Notes: generated from the sequence alone by a model not told the origin. 64,000 nucleotides of DNA from Mesorhizobium huakuii (GCF_014189455.1 NZ_CP050296.1:5328001-5392000), one strand, 5' to 3'. Shown: positions 27,222 to 35,699, numbered from the stretch's first letter. Numbers and translations are program-made.

Positions 27222-27340
27222 AGTGCCTCGATAGTCAGCCCGACAAACGGAGTGCCGTGTCCCATTTCGGGAAATAAAAGCTGGCATCGATCTTGCTGCA
27301 CCAGCTTGCCGGCTGACCCCGGTCCTGATTGCGTTCCAAA

Positions 27341-27463
27341 TCAGGTTGTAGGCTCGTCGGGCATGAGGCGGTTGGGGTTCTCGCCCGGCGAGCTTACCTT
27401 CAGGTGTATCGAGCGATCGCCCGTGCCGCGGCAGCGGGCATAGACACGCATCGCTTCCATCAT
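27341..27463 (-). CDS. Possible 40-aa protein divergent from the toxin-antitoxin operon
   Basis: ATG at 27463 opens a frame MMEAMRVYARCRGTGDRSIH ending in MPDEPTT. The composition is protein-like and uses rhizobial codons, but there is only a weak AGAG ribosome site and no family is recognised. Its start lies 17 bases from the first operator palindrome of the toxin-antitoxin pair, so it would share that control region. Confidence 0.35.
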   Translation of the reverse strand: MMEAMRVYARCRGTGDRSIHLKVSSPGENPNRLMPDEPTT

Positions 27464-27479
27464 TGAAACTCTTGAAGCG

Positions 27480-27494
27480 GACCATTCAATGGTC
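27480..27494. promoter_or_regulatory. Toxin-antitoxin operator 1, GACCATTCAATGGTC
   Basis: Seven-base perfect arms around a single central base. Together with the related dyad at 27511-27531 (both begin GGACCATT) it lies just upstream of the antitoxin gene. Paired palindromes in this position are what type II antitoxins bind for autoregulation. Confidence 0.65.
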
Positions 27495-27510
27495 TATTTT
27501 TGACCAAGAT

Positions 27511-27531
27511 ATGGACCATTACATAGTCCAT
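27511..27531. promoter_or_regulatory. Toxin-antitoxin operator 2, ATGGAC-N9-GTCCAT
   Basis: A second dyad with six-base perfect arms, centred about 34 bases downstream of operator 1 and sharing the GGACCATT start. It reaches to 12 bases before the antitoxin ATG, so bound protein would cover the ribosome-site region or promoter. Confidence 0.55.
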
Positions 27532-27543
27532 GTGGAGCGATTG

Positions 27544-27801
27544 ATGCAGGTATCCGTTACCGATGCCAAGGGACAATTGACCGAGCTGGTGCGCCGTGCG
27601 GAAGCAGGCGACGAGGTCATTCTGACCCGTCACGGCCATGCCGCAGTGCGGCTGGTTCCCATCAAGCCAATGCCCGACAGGAAAGGCCGTCGGGCGCTCA
27701 TGGAAGCGGCGCGAGCGGCTGGGGCCGCCAAAGCGAAGGCCGGGCCATCCGCCGCCCGCAGCCAGGATTTCCTTTATGGCGATGACGGCATGCCCGAATG
27801 A
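27544..27801 (+). CDS. Phd/YefM-family antitoxin (85 aa)
   Basis: The N-terminal half MQVSVTDAKGQLTELVRRAE and GDEVILTRHGHAAVRLVPI is the Phd/YefM DNA-binding fold; the C-terminal half is alanine and lysine rich with a tail (SQDFLYGDDGMPE) that would wrap the toxin. GGAG stands six bases before this ATG. It overlaps the PIN-domain toxin gene by four bases, and two palindromes lie upstream, giving a complete autoregulated cassette. Phd-type antitoxins more often pair with Doc or RelE, but a Phd-PIN pairing also occurs. Confidence 0.88.
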   Translation: MQVSVTDAKGQLTELVRRAEAGDEVILTRHGHAAVRLVPIKPMPDRKGRRALMEAARAAGAAKAKAGPSAARSQDFLYGDDGMPE

Positions 27802-28181
27802 TCGCTGTCGACACGTCCGCGCTGATGGCGATCGTGCTTGATGAACCGCAGGCCGACGCCTGCATGGCCGCGCTCGAAGCCGAGAACGACCTCGTGATTT
27901 CCGCCGGCACTGTCGCCGAGGCGCTGATCGTCGCGGCCCATCGCGGCATCGCCGCCGAGCTGGCCGGGCTGATTGACGGACTTGGTTTCGAGGTGGTGGC
28001 GGTGACGCCGGCCTCGGCCCGGCGCATCGCGGATGCTTATGCGCAATGGGGCAAGGGCATCCGCCCGGCCGCACTCAATTTCGGCGATTGTTTCTCCTAT
28101 GAAGTGGCGAAGGAGCATGCTTGCCGGTTGTTGTATGTAGGAGGCGATTTTTCCAAGACCGACATCGAAGGTGTGCTTTGA
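27798..28181 (+). CDS. VapC-like PIN-domain toxin (127 aa)
   Basis: Acidic residues of the PIN ribonuclease site are all present: Asp5 (AVDTSALMAI), Glu41 (VAEALIVA), Asp97 (NFGDCFSYEVA) and Asp117 (VGGDFSKTDI), so it should be an active Mg-dependent RNase, likely of VapC type that cleaves tRNA or rRNA. Length and the final GDFSKTDI-like strand are standard. Coupled to the Phd-type antitoxin by an ATGA overlap. Nearby tRNA genes about 1 kb downstream are coincidental as far as can be told. Confidence 0.92.
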   Translation: MIAVDTSALMAIVLDEPQADACMAALEAENDLVISAGTVAEALIVAAHRGIAAELAGLIDGLGFEVVAVTPASARRIADAYAQWGKGIRPAALNFGDCFSYEVAKEHACRLLYVGGDFSKTDIEGVL

Positions 28182-28230
28182 ACATCGCGCGCCAGGAGAT
28201 GTCGGCGTCGGTCGGAGAGCTTGGTCAATC

Positions 28231-28512
28231 TCAGAGCCACAGTCTGACGAAATGCCGGACCAGCAGATAGACAGCCGAATGAGCGGCGACGTAGCAGGCT
28301 GCGACCAGCACAAAAATCCCGATACTGACTGGCCAGGAACGGGAGGCGATCGTGCCTGGGGCTAGCTTGGCCTGCCTGCGGCTCTCGCGATTGTTCCATG
28401 CCGCCAGCGCCGCACAAGCGATCGCCCACGCCACCATGAACGGAACCGTCACGCCCGCATAAGCAAAATAAGCTGGCCCGAACAGCGACACCCACGCATC
28501 GATCCCAAGCAT
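28231..28512 (-). CDS. Small membrane hypothetical protein (93 aa)
   Basis: Two hydrophobic segments, about residues 16-38 (AYAGVTVPFMVAWAIACAAL) and 63-85 (VSIGIFVLVAACYVAAHSAV), separated by a basic loop of about 25 residues. GGGGAG stands seven bases before ATG 28512. No family recognised. It reads towards the VapC gene, with 50 bases between stop codons, and its neighbours give no clue to function. Confidence 0.6.
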   Translation of the reverse strand: MLGIDAWVSLFGPAYFAYAGVTVPFMVAWAIACAALAAWNNRESRRQAKLAPGTIASRSWPVSIGIFVLVAACYVAAHSAVYLLVRHFVRLWL

Positions 28513-28594
28513 CGGCTACTCCCCGTTTTGCGGGAGTGTAAGCCGGCAATGTCGACGGATGCGAACTTGAAATGGTGAAACCCGGATACTGGAA

Positions 28595-29113
28595 TCAAGC
28601 CTTCTCGGAGAAATCTGCCGCGCGGCGATAGCCGGCGAGTTGGGCGTCATCGACGTCGGGCAAATTGATCACTATGTTTTCAGGGGTCCGGCAGGCCAGC
28701 CACCACAGCTCTTCCGTCGTACTCATATTGGCTTCGAGATGCGGCAGGAATGGCGGCACGAACATGAAGTCGCCGGCCGAGAGTTCGACGAACTCCTGGT
28801 AGTCCTTGCCGAAATAGATGCGGGCGTTGCCGGACAGCAGATAGGCGCCGGTTTCCGCCTCGCCATGATGATGCGGCAGCGAACGAAAGCCGGGCGCGTT
28901 GCTGGCCTTGCCGAACCACAATTTCGTTGCCGAGGTGTGTTGCGGCCCCACCCCGGTCACCAGCGCCATGCCACCGGACTGGCTGGTCTTGCTGCTCTCC
29001 TGGCCTTTGCGGGTGATCACCGGCCTGTCATTGGCTGCCAGACTCGCACCGGAAAACTGTCGCGGCAAGGCCCGCGACCGGAGCCGCGCAAGATGGTCAG
29101 GCGGCCACGCCAA
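28595..29113 (-). CDS. Cupin-domain protein
   Basis: The core has the cupin metal-site motif SLPHHHGEAETGAYLLSG with the His-His-His-Glu set and the second motif GDFMFVPPFLPHLEAN, so it is a small double-stranded beta-helix protein, probably metal binding. The start is uncertain: the frame opens at TTG 29113, but that N-terminus is arginine rich and not protein-like; GTG at 29022 (VITRKGQESSKT) would give about 142 residues and a typical cupin size. Function cannot be narrowed beyond cupin. Confidence 0.75.
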   Translation of the reverse strand: MAWPPDHLARLRSRALPRQFSGASLAANDRPVITRKGQESSKTSQSGGMALVTGVGPQHTSATKLWFGKASNAPGFRSLPHHHGEAETGAYLLSGNARIYFGKDYQEFVELSAGDFMFVPPFLPHLEANMSTTEELWWLACRTPENIVINLPDVDDAQLAGYRRAADFSEKA

Positions 29114-29143
29114 TGGCTATCGATACCGCATTTTCGAGAGAGA

Positions 29144-29220
<77 letters not shown>

Positions 29221-29345
29221 AACGGTCTGTTGCCTATTCATTTCGGTGTTACATGGCAAGTGCAAAAACCTTGCCGCCATGCGCATTGCGCAGTAATGAC
29301 GGGCGAAGGGGCGGCGATGCTGCCTTGCACAACCATGAGGTGGCC

Positions 29346-29651
29346 ATGTCCGCGCGCATTTTCAGCCCAGCCAAAACCGCGATGCAGTCCGGCAAGGCCA
29401 AGACCGGCCACTGGGTGCTGGAATTCGACCCCGAGATGCGCAAGAAGATCGATCCCTTGATGGGCTATACGACGTCTGGAGACATGAGAAGCCAGATCAG
29501 GCTGACCTTCGATACGCGCGAAGAGGCCGTGGCTTACGCCGAGAAGGAAGGGCTTGCCTTCCGTGTCGAGGAGCCCAAAGAGACCAAGCGCCGCCAGATT
29601 TCCTATGCGGAGAATTTCCGCTATGACCGCAGAACGCCCTGGACGCATTGA
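29346..29651 (+). CDS. NADH dehydrogenase accessory subunit, NDUFS4-like (ETC complex I subunit)
   Basis: A 101-residue soluble protein with the family landmarks ARIFSPAKTAMQSGKAKTG, HWVLEFDP, and the C-terminal YAENFRYDRRTPWTH. This is the alphaproteobacterial homologue of mitochondrial complex I subunit NDUFS4 (18 kDa), which binds the N module. The gene is not in a nuo cluster, which is usual for this subunit in alphaproteobacteria. It lies between tRNA-Pro and tRNA-Arg. A homologue of another accessory subunit, NDUFS6, appears at 54934-55179. Confidence 0.88.
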   Translation: MSARIFSPAKTAMQSGKAKTGHWVLEFDPEMRKKIDPLMGYTTSGDMRSQIRLTFDTREEAVAYAEKEGLAFRVEEPKETKRRQISYAENFRYDRRTPWTH

Positions 29652-29697
29652 ACGGCGGCCAGCGCCAGATATCCAGCCGGCCCCTTGGCCGGCCAGC

Positions 29698-29774
29698 GGT
29701 CCCGTAGCTCAGCTGGATAGAGCACCGGCCTTCTAAGCCGATGGTCACAGGTTCGAATCCTGTCGGGATCGCCA
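29698..29774 (+). tRNA. tRNA-Arg (anticodon TCT)
   Basis: Acceptor arms GGTCCCG and CGGGATC (one G-T pair), D-loop AGCTCAGCTGGATAGAGC, anticodon loop CTTCTAA reading TCT, T-arm CAGGTTCGAATCCTG, discriminator G and encoded CCA. 77 bases including CCA. It ends a short stretch of small genes and could serve as an integration site, though no attachment repeat was seen. Confidence 0.95.
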
Positions 29775-29953
29775 TTAAATCAAGTAGTTAGAAGTTAGCC
29801 GGCTGAAAAGCTTCAACTCGATTTTGACGCGAGTTCCAACTTTTCCTCCCTTTTCGTTCTCGCGGGATGGCTGCTGTCTTGTCAGCACGGTGTTGATTTT
29901 CGCCCCAAGACATGACCGGCGGGAACCTGACGCCTGCAAGCGCGTTGCCTCGC

Positions 29954-30205
29954 ATGCTCAAGAAGATCGCCTTCGCCGCCGTGCTGTTCCAGGTTGCCGT
30001 TTTCTCGGCTCTGATAACGCAGACGGTTCTTTTCGCGTCCACGGCGACTCAAGCTGCCGACGTACGGCACAGCGAACCCGTAGTCGTCATTGACAAGCAA
30101 TGCGCCGCCGCGACGTGGCCGAACATTCCGGATCGGTGTCTGGAGCGGGTTGAGGCGCGGAATTCTGTTACGACGATAGTGCTGATGGCCGGGCAACAGG
30201 ACTGA
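29954..30205 (+). CDS. Small exported hypothetical protein with a cysteine pair (83 aa)
   Basis: Starting at ATG 29954 the protein has a signal peptide (MLKKIAFAAVLFQVAVFSAL, cleavage likely after TQAA) and a mature part with two cysteines in KQCAAATWPNIPDRCLE, suited to one disulfide in the periplasm. Small proteins with this CxxxxWPNIPxxCL pattern occur in rhizobia in my memory, function unknown. The upstream frame start at 29912 lacks a signal sequence. No operon partner. Confidence 0.6.
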   Translation: MLKKIAFAAVLFQVAVFSALITQTVLFASTATQAADVRHSEPVVVIDKQCAAATWPNIPDRCLERVEARNSVTTIVLMAGQQD

Positions 30206-30372
30206 GCCGGTGGGGCGATCCGTAATTATTTCGTGATCCGCCAAAGTTGGAACCTTAGCGCACACCAAGCGTTCGGGGCCTTGTATTCGCGGAGGCTCAT
30301 AAAAGGCAATGTGCGGCCGGCGAATGGGCAGGGCAAAACAAGAACGGGTTGGGGGGAGGAGAAAACGAGGCC

Positions 30373-30594
30373 ATGTCGAAACGTGAAATTGGAACGTCCC
30401 CTGCCTTGGGGAGGCGTATCGCTGAACTCAAGGCCAGAATGCAGCATGCCGAAATTTCCGATTATGAAATGAAGACCTTCCACAAGGTCGCAGCCATCAT
30501 GGGGGCGGGCGACGGCTCCCTACGACTGGATGCCGACGACCTGATCGCGGCATCCTTCGTCGTTGAGGCGGGAGGACCGTCACCCAATCGCTGA
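30373..30594 (+). CDS. Small hypothetical protein (73 aa)
   Basis: Soluble, helical, acidic C-terminal half; begins MSKREIGTSPALGRRIAELK and contains EISDYEMKTFHKVAAIM. A GAGG motif precedes the ATG closely and a stronger GGAGGAG lies 14 bases up; an in-frame ATG at 30349 would add eight residues. No recognised domain. Stands alone between two intergenic gaps. Confidence 0.5.
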   Translation: MSKREIGTSPALGRRIAELKARMQHAEISDYEMKTFHKVAAIMGAGDGSLRLDADDLIAASFVVEAGGPSPNR

Positions 30595-30776
30595 CATTCG
30601 GGATTTCCCCTAATTCGCGCGAAAATTCAGCGAGCAAGCTTGCTTTCATTGCCGGAGCACGGCTGCCGCATAGGCGGAACGTGTTCCGGTCCTCTGATCT
30701 CGAATTGAAAGGAAAGTCTTATCATTTTGTTTGCGTTGGCACGTCATAGTAGAGGCGGCTAACGGAGTGAAATGGG

Positions 30777-31565
30777 ATGAAGCTCGACCTGTCACCGACC
30801 AGCTGGGGCAGGGTGATCGCTGTCACCGCCGCCGGCACGGCATTCTTCATTGCCGTGGCGTTTTTCGTCGATTCGTTCAATTTCCCCTATCTCTCGCCCG
30901 AGGCCGTCTGGCGGGCACAAATGACGGACCTGCTGCTGCCCCTGGTGCTGGGCGGGTCGTTTCTGTTTTTTCTGATGTGGAAGATCCGCCAGCTGGCCAT
31001 AGCCCAGCGTGATCTCAGCATCGTTGCCGCGACCGACAGCCTGACGGCGGTGCTGAACCGTGGCGCCTTCTCGATGCTGGTCGAGGCCTATCTTGAGCAG
31101 ACCCGCAAGCAGGAGGATGCCCGCTCCGGTGCGCTGCTGATCATCGACGCCGACCACTTCAAGTCGATCAACGACCGCCTCGGCCATGACTGCGGCGACC
31201 AGGCGCTCAAGCTGATCGCGCAGGCAATCAAGGGACAATTGCGCGGCAGCGATATCGTCGGCCGCATCGGCGGCGAGGAGTTTGGCGTGTTTCTTCCTGG
31301 TGTCGACCCCTCGCAGTCCTGGCTGGTTGCCGAAGGCATCCGCCGGCGGATTCGCGAGATGGACTTTTCGCCCGGCGGCCGCGCCTGTCCGCTTTCCGTC
31401 TCGATCGGCGGCACCAGCTTCAGCGGGCCGACGACCTATGAGGCGATATTCTCCGCCGCCGACAGACGGCTCTATGCCGCCAAATCGAATGGTCGCGATC
31501 AGGTCAGTTTTGACCCCGCGGAAGCCGCCCTGGTGTCTCAGCCCAGCGTCGCCACGGTGCATTGA
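30777..31565 (+). CDS. Membrane-anchored diguanylate cyclase (GGDEF domain), 262 aa
   Basis: Two membrane helices (residues about 12-32 and 48-70) anchor a cytoplasmic GGDEF domain. The active-site motif is GGEEF at residues 165-169, an active variant, and the allosteric inhibitory site RGSD lies exactly five residues before it, so product inhibition by c-di-GMP is expected. No EAL domain. No sensor domain other than the short periplasmic loop. It makes c-di-GMP from two GTP and probably affects motility or surface polysaccharides; the next gene is a glycosyltransferase, but a terminator-like hairpin lies between. Confidence 0.92.
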   Translation: MKLDLSPTSWGRVIAVTAAGTAFFIAVAFFVDSFNFPYLSPEAVWRAQMTDLLLPLVLGGSFLFFLMWKIRQLAIAQRDLSIVAATDSLTAVLNRGAFSMLVEAYLEQTRKQEDARSGALLIIDADHFKSINDRLGHDCGDQALKLIAQAIKGQLRGSDIVGRIGGEEFGVFLPGVDPSQSWLVAEGIRRRIREMDFSPGGRACPLSVSIGGTSFSGPTTYEAIFSAADRRLYAAKSNGRDQVSFDPAEAALVSQPSVATVH

Positions 31566-31585
31566 CCGCGCCTTGCAAGCGCGGT
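31565..31585 (+). terminator. Hairpin after the diguanylate cyclase gene
   Basis: Seven-base arms ACCGCGC and GCGCGGT with a seven-base loop, beginning at the stop codon; no T run follows, so it is either a weak terminator or an mRNA end stabiliser. Confidence 0.4.
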
Positions 31586-31782
31586 GAAGGCTGATGTCGG
31601 CCGCTTCCTTGACGCCTTCGTGTCGGTGTGCTTCCTCCGGCTGAGGTGATGTATGAGGCATCGCCACAGACATTCCTGCTTTCTTGATCTCCTCGATCAT
31701 CAGGGTCGCCGGTGCAGCCACGGCTTGTTTCGGTGAACGAGTGGCGGGATGGCCCGGGCAAAGCCAGGCAAGCGCGGCGATC

Positions 31783-32745
31783 ATGATCCATTTGTTCAAC
31801 GGCTTTCAGAATCCGTTCGGCGGCAGTGAACGCGAAACCCTGGACCTGTATCGGCTGTTGAGTGCCGACCAACAGGTGCGTCTTTGGGCAACCTCTTCGC
31901 GCGTCTCCGACGAACTGATGCGGCAATTTCCGATTCGCCGCGTCTCGCCGGCAAGGCGCGAGGTGCCGGATGGGGGCACCTATGTCTTCCTCGGCGCGCA
32001 TTGGCGCAACAAGATCTGGACCTACCTGATCCGGCGGCCGCGCCGGCTGATCTATGTCTTCAACACCTTCCACCCGAAGATCGTCGGGCTGACGACCAGC
32101 ATGCCGCGCCTGCTGGGCTGGCCCGCCGCCGAACTGGTGCTGATCTCCGACTTTCAGAAGCGCATGCTGCAGGTCGAAGGCGTCGTGCACCCGTCGCCCA
32201 TCGATATCGATCGTTTCTCCCCACCGCTGACAAGGCCTGATGGTCCATTCACGGTGGGGCGGCTGAGCCGCGACACGGCGGATAAGCATCATGCCGACGA
32301 TGTGGCGCTCTACGAGGCATTGCTGGCCGACGGCGTTGCGGTGCGGATCCAGGGCGGCATGCCGCTCAAGGACAGGCTCGCCCCGCATCCGCGCCTCCAA
32401 CTCCTGCCGCAGGGCCAATTTGCCGCCGAGCAGTTCCTGCCGACGCTCGACGTGTTCTACTATCGCACCGGCTCGCATGTGGAGACGTTCGGCCGCGTGG
32501 TGTTCGAGGCGATGGCTTGCGGTTTGCCGGTGGTCTGCCATTCGCATGGCGGCTATGCCGACCATATCAGCCACGGCGAAAACGGTTTTCTGTTCGAGAC
32601 GACGCAGCAGGCGGCGCAAATCCTGGCCGAGCTCAAAGCCGATCCGGCACTGCGGGTGAGGGTGGGCCACAAGGCGCGGCAGACCGTTGAGCGACTGTTT
32701 TCGCCGCAGGCATTGCAACAGCGGCTGGATTTCTATCGACGTTAG
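31783..32745 (+). CDS. Glycosyltransferase, GT4 (group 1) family, 320 aa
   Basis: GT-B fold protein: N-terminal NGFQNPFGGSERETLDL with the glycine-rich nucleotide-sugar loop, mid-chain PSPIDIDRFSPP and VGRLSRDTADKHHAD, and the C-terminal donor site with ETFGRVVFEAMACGLPVV (the EX7E motif). It transfers a sugar in polysaccharide or lipid glycosylation. I chose ATG 31783 because the homologous-looking sequence starts there; the frame opens at 31684 with no protein-like sequence. A short frame downstream resembles a GT25 N-terminus (see findings). Confidence 0.85.
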   Translation: MIHLFNGFQNPFGGSERETLDLYRLLSADQQVRLWATSSRVSDELMRQFPIRRVSPARREVPDGGTYVFLGAHWRNKIWTYLIRRPRRLIYVFNTFHPKIVGLTTSMPRLLGWPAAELVLISDFQKRMLQVEGVVHPSPIDIDRFSPPLTRPDGPFTVGRLSRDTADKHHADDVALYEALLADGVAVRIQGGMPLKDRLAPHPRLQLLPQGQFAAEQFLPTLDVFYYRTGSHVETFGRVVFEAMACGLPVVCHSHGGYADHISHGENGFLFETTQQAAQILAELKADPALRVRVGHKARQTVERLFSPQALQQRLDFYRR

Positions 32746-32874
32746 CGATACCGCCCAGAACGACAGTTTGCCCACTCCGTTTGTCATCAATCTCGACATC
32801 GCCAAAGTTGACATGCAAAAGAACCAACGGTCGGACCGCATCGGCGCCACCAGATCGAGCGGGGCTTCCTACCG

Positions 32875-34101
32875 ATGACATTCACGGGTTCCGCCGCACT
32901 GCTGATCCTGGTCCTGACCTATGCCGGCGTCGCCGTCGGCCGCATCCCCGGCCTGCGTCTCGACCGCGCGGGCATTGCGTTGCTTGGCGGCGCCGCGATG
33001 ATCGCCATTGGCGCCATCAGCATGGAGGATGCCTACCGCGCCATCAATTTCGACACCATCACGCTTCTGCTCGGCATGATGATCGTGGTGGCGCATCTGA
33101 AGGTCTCCGGCGCCTTTCGCGGGCTGGGCGCCATCGCCATCGAACACGCGCATGCTCCGTTCATGCTGCTGGTGATGGTGACGCTGCTGACCGGCGTGCT
33201 GTCGGCCTTCCTGGTCAACGATGCCATCTGCCTGGTGATGGCGCCGATCGTTGTCCATGTCACCCGCGTCATCAACCGCAATCCGATCCCTTATCTGATC
33301 GCCACCGCCACCGCGTCGAACTGCGGCAGCGTCGCCACCATCACCGGCAATCCGCAGAACATGGTCATCGGCGCGCTGTCGGGCATCTCCTATCCCGCCT
33401 TTTCGGCGGCACTCGCGCCGGTCGCTCTGTTCGGCCTCGTCGCGGTCATCGTCATCGTGCGCATCGTCTATCGCGCCGAATTCAACCGCACCGCTGAATT
33501 GACGCCGCATGTCTCGCGCGGCCGCATGCATCGCGGGCAGGTGCTGAAGGCCGTGATCGTCTGCATCGGGTTGGCTGTCGCCTTCTTCGCCGGCGTTCCC
33601 GTTGCCAAAGCCGCGTTAATCGGCGGCGCCATTCTCCTGCTCACCCGCGCCATCAAGCCCGAACGCATCTACCGCGAGATCGACGGGCCGCTGCTGTTCA
33701 TGTTCGCCGGTCTGTTCGTGGTGGTTGCCGGCGCCGAAAGGACGCTGCTGACCCCAGACACCATCGCCTCGGCCAGGAATCTCGGCCTGAACGATGTCTG
33801 GCGCCTGTCCGGCTTCACCGCGGTGCTCTCCAACATCATGAGCAATGTGCCGGCGGTGCTGGCATTGCGCCCCTTCATACCTGGACTGGAAAACCCCGAA
33901 CGCGCCTGGCTGGTGGTGGCGATGAGCTCGACGCTTGCCGGCAATTTCACGCTGCTCGGCTCAGTCGCCAACCTGATCGTCGCCGAGCAGTCCAAGGCTG
34001 CCGGCACGCCCTTGTCCTTCGGTGCCTTCTTCAAGGTCGGCTTGCCGCTGACGCTGATTACGCTCGTCGCCGGCACGGCCTGGCTGGCGCTGGGGTTCTA
34101 G
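32875..34101 (+). CDS. SLC13/ArsB-like anion transporter, 408 aa
   Basis: Integral membrane protein with about 10 to 12 helices. Features of the ion-transporter superfamily are NDAICLVMAPIVVHV (first half) and its repeat SNIMSNVPAVLALRP (second half), plus ITGNPQNMVIG and LGSVANLIVAE, the paired NPQN/SVAN-type motifs of SLC13, ArsB and CitM carriers. Which anion it carries (dicarboxylate, sulfate, arsenite or citrate) cannot be fixed by eye. The TPR gene begins 16 bases after its stop. Confidence 0.85.
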   Translation: MTFTGSAALLILVLTYAGVAVGRIPGLRLDRAGIALLGGAAMIAIGAISMEDAYRAINFDTITLLLGMMIVVAHLKVSGAFRGLGAIAIEHAHAPFMLLVMVTLLTGVLSAFLVNDAICLVMAPIVVHVTRVINRNPIPYLIATATASNCGSVATITGNPQNMVIGALSGISYPAFSAALAPVALFGLVAVIVIVRIVYRAEFNRTAELTPHVSRGRMHRGQVLKAVIVCIGLAVAFFAGVPVAKAALIGGAILLLTRAIKPERIYREIDGPLLFMFAGLFVVVAGAERTLLTPDTIASARNLGLNDVWRLSGFTAVLSNIMSNVPAVLALRPFIPGLENPERAWLVVAMSSTLAGNFTLLGSVANLIVAEQSKAAGTPLSFGAFFKVGLPLTLITLVAGTAWLALGF

Positions 34102-34117
34102 AGGGAGCGGCAAAGCA

Positions 34118-34987
34118 ATGGTGAACACCAATCAGGGCGATAGCGGAGATCTGATCCGCCGGGCTGTGGCCGCTTTCAATTCCGGCAATCATGGCCAGGC
34201 GGTGGATCTGTGCGAGTTGGGCCTAAAGCAGCACCCGGGCGATTCGGCGCTTTGCCATCTGATGGCCGCGGTCCTCTTCGCGAGGGCCGACTTGCCGGAG
34301 GCTCGTGCGCGCATCGAAGCGAGCCTTGCCGCTCGTCCGGACAATGTACCAGCCTTGATTCTCGCATGTCGGATTGCCAGGGCCCAAGGCAGGCTCGAAG
34401 CGGCGTTGCAGCATCTGGACCGCGCGGCAAGGCAATCATCGCAGGCGGAGATCCTGCTCGAGCGGGCACGTACCCTCGATCAGGCAGGTGATGCCTCAGC
34501 GGCTGGTGTGTGCTGGACACTTGTCTTGCAAAGGGAGCCGAAATCCAAGGAGGCAATGGCACGCCTGGGGCACCTTGCGCGGGAACGCGGCGAGTCTCTG
34601 GAGGCGGAAGCCTTCCTCGAACGCGCCGTCGCCGGCGGTGGGCATCCGGCTGCGTGGTTTGACCTCGGGCTGGTGCGCCAGGACATGCGCAAGTTCGGCG
34701 GTGCTGCTCAGGCCTATCGACGGGTGCTGGAGATGAACCCGGACGCACCGGAGGCTGCCGTCAATCTGGGCGTCGTCTTGCAGGAAACCGGCGACCTCGA
34801 CGGGGCCATGGCGGCGTATTCGATCGCCTATCGTTTGCGCCCATCCACGTTCGGCGTGATCGCCATGGCACTCACATCGGCGCCGAGCGGCAGGCTGTGG
34901 CTCGATGAGGAAGCGCTGCGTCGCTCACTCGCCGGTGGCGCGCCCCCGCCTGGCGCGAAACCGCTTGCGGTAGACGCCGGGCGTTGA
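34118..34987 (+). CDS. Tetratricopeptide repeat protein (289 aa)
   Basis: Soluble helical repeat protein. TPR units are recognisable at FNSGNHGQAVDLCELGLKQH, ADLPEARARIEASLAARPDN, GRLEAALQHLDRAARQ, GGAAQAYRRVLEMNPDAPEA and GDLDGAMAAYSIAYRL, giving six or more repeats. No catalytic domain. It is close behind the anion transporter and may be co-transcribed. Its last 63 bases overlap the 3' end of the gene on the other strand. Role as a scaffold is general to the fold; partner unknown. Confidence 0.8.
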   Translation: MVNTNQGDSGDLIRRAVAAFNSGNHGQAVDLCELGLKQHPGDSALCHLMAAVLFARADLPEARARIEASLAARPDNVPALILACRIARAQGRLEAALQHLDRAARQSSQAEILLERARTLDQAGDASAAGVCWTLVLQREPKSKEAMARLGHLARERGESLEAEAFLERAVAGGGHPAAWFDLGLVRQDMRKFGGAAQAYRRVLEMNPDAPEAAVNLGVVLQETGDLDGAMAAYSIAYRLRPSTFGVIAMALTSAPSGRLWLDEEALRRSLAGGAPPPGAKPLAVDAGR

Positions 34988-35641
34988 CAGGACATCCGCG
35001 ACCGTCTGCGCATAGGATGCCTGCCGTTTCTCGTCAAACACCTCGTATTCCAGCTGCGGCGCGGCCCGCGGAACCGCAAAGCACTGCGCGACCGGAGTTC
35101 CTTTCCGGAGCACGCCGGAGAATTCGGGCTCCGTCCAGACCGCCGGGAAATTGATGCCGCCATCGCTGAATCGGTCGGAATCCACCAGGCCCGTCACCAG
35201 CCTGAAGGGAAGATCCTCGCGATTGACCGGATGTGTCGCGAACAGTGACCAGCCGTCCTCGACCTCAATGGTCCAGAAGCTGTTGAATTTAAGGGCGGCC
35301 TGGCTTGGGTTGGCAAACGGGCTGCCGGCGAGCTGGCCCGGCGTATGGAAGCTCAGTGGCGCCCTGGGGTGGTTTTTAGTGACCGGTTCTGGAATTTGCC
35401 AGTCCCAGGAAAAAGTGCCTTTGTCGATGACGACGTCGCATGGCAGCAAGATCATGAAACCATAGGTCATCGCGTCGACCACCGGTGGGCACTGCTTGAG
35501 CGTGCGAATGTCGCGACCATGGATCGCAGAGTAGGCCGTGGCGGGCATTGCACGCAGCCAATCCGGCAGAGCGCTGCGCGCCAGGATCGGGCGTGGCAAA
35601 TGCTCAACCAACATTGGATCACATCGGAAAATGACACGCAT
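34925..35641 (-). CDS. Conserved-looking hypothetical protein, about 238 aa
   Basis: ATG 35641 has AGGAGG at good distance. The protein has a beta-rich look with the segments FMILLPCDVVIDKGTFSWDW, FNSFWTIEVEDGWSLFATHP, DINFPAVW-type text (GGINFPAVWTEPEF) and GVLRKGTPVAQCFAVPR, which remind me of DUF6065-like proteins, but I am not sure of the family. No signal peptide or membrane segment. The gene overlaps the TPR gene tail to tail by 63 bases, so transcription of each would produce antisense RNA to the other. Confidence 0.7.
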   Translation of the reverse strand: MRVIFRCDPMLVEHLPRPILARSALPDWLRAMPATAYSAIHGRDIRTLKQCPPVVDAMTYGFMILLPCDVVIDKGTFSWDWQIPEPVTKNHPRAPLSFHTPGQLAGSPFANPSQAALKFNSFWTIEVEDGWSLFATHPVNREDLPFRLVTGLVDSDRFSDGGINFPAVWTEPEFSGVLRKGTPVAQCFAVPRAAPQLEYEVFDEKRQASYAQTVADVLSTPGVYRKRFRARRGRATGE

Positions 35642-35699
35642 CGCCGCCTCCTGGCACCTGCGATACCATGCTTGCCGGCCACGCTCCAAGCGCGGTTGG

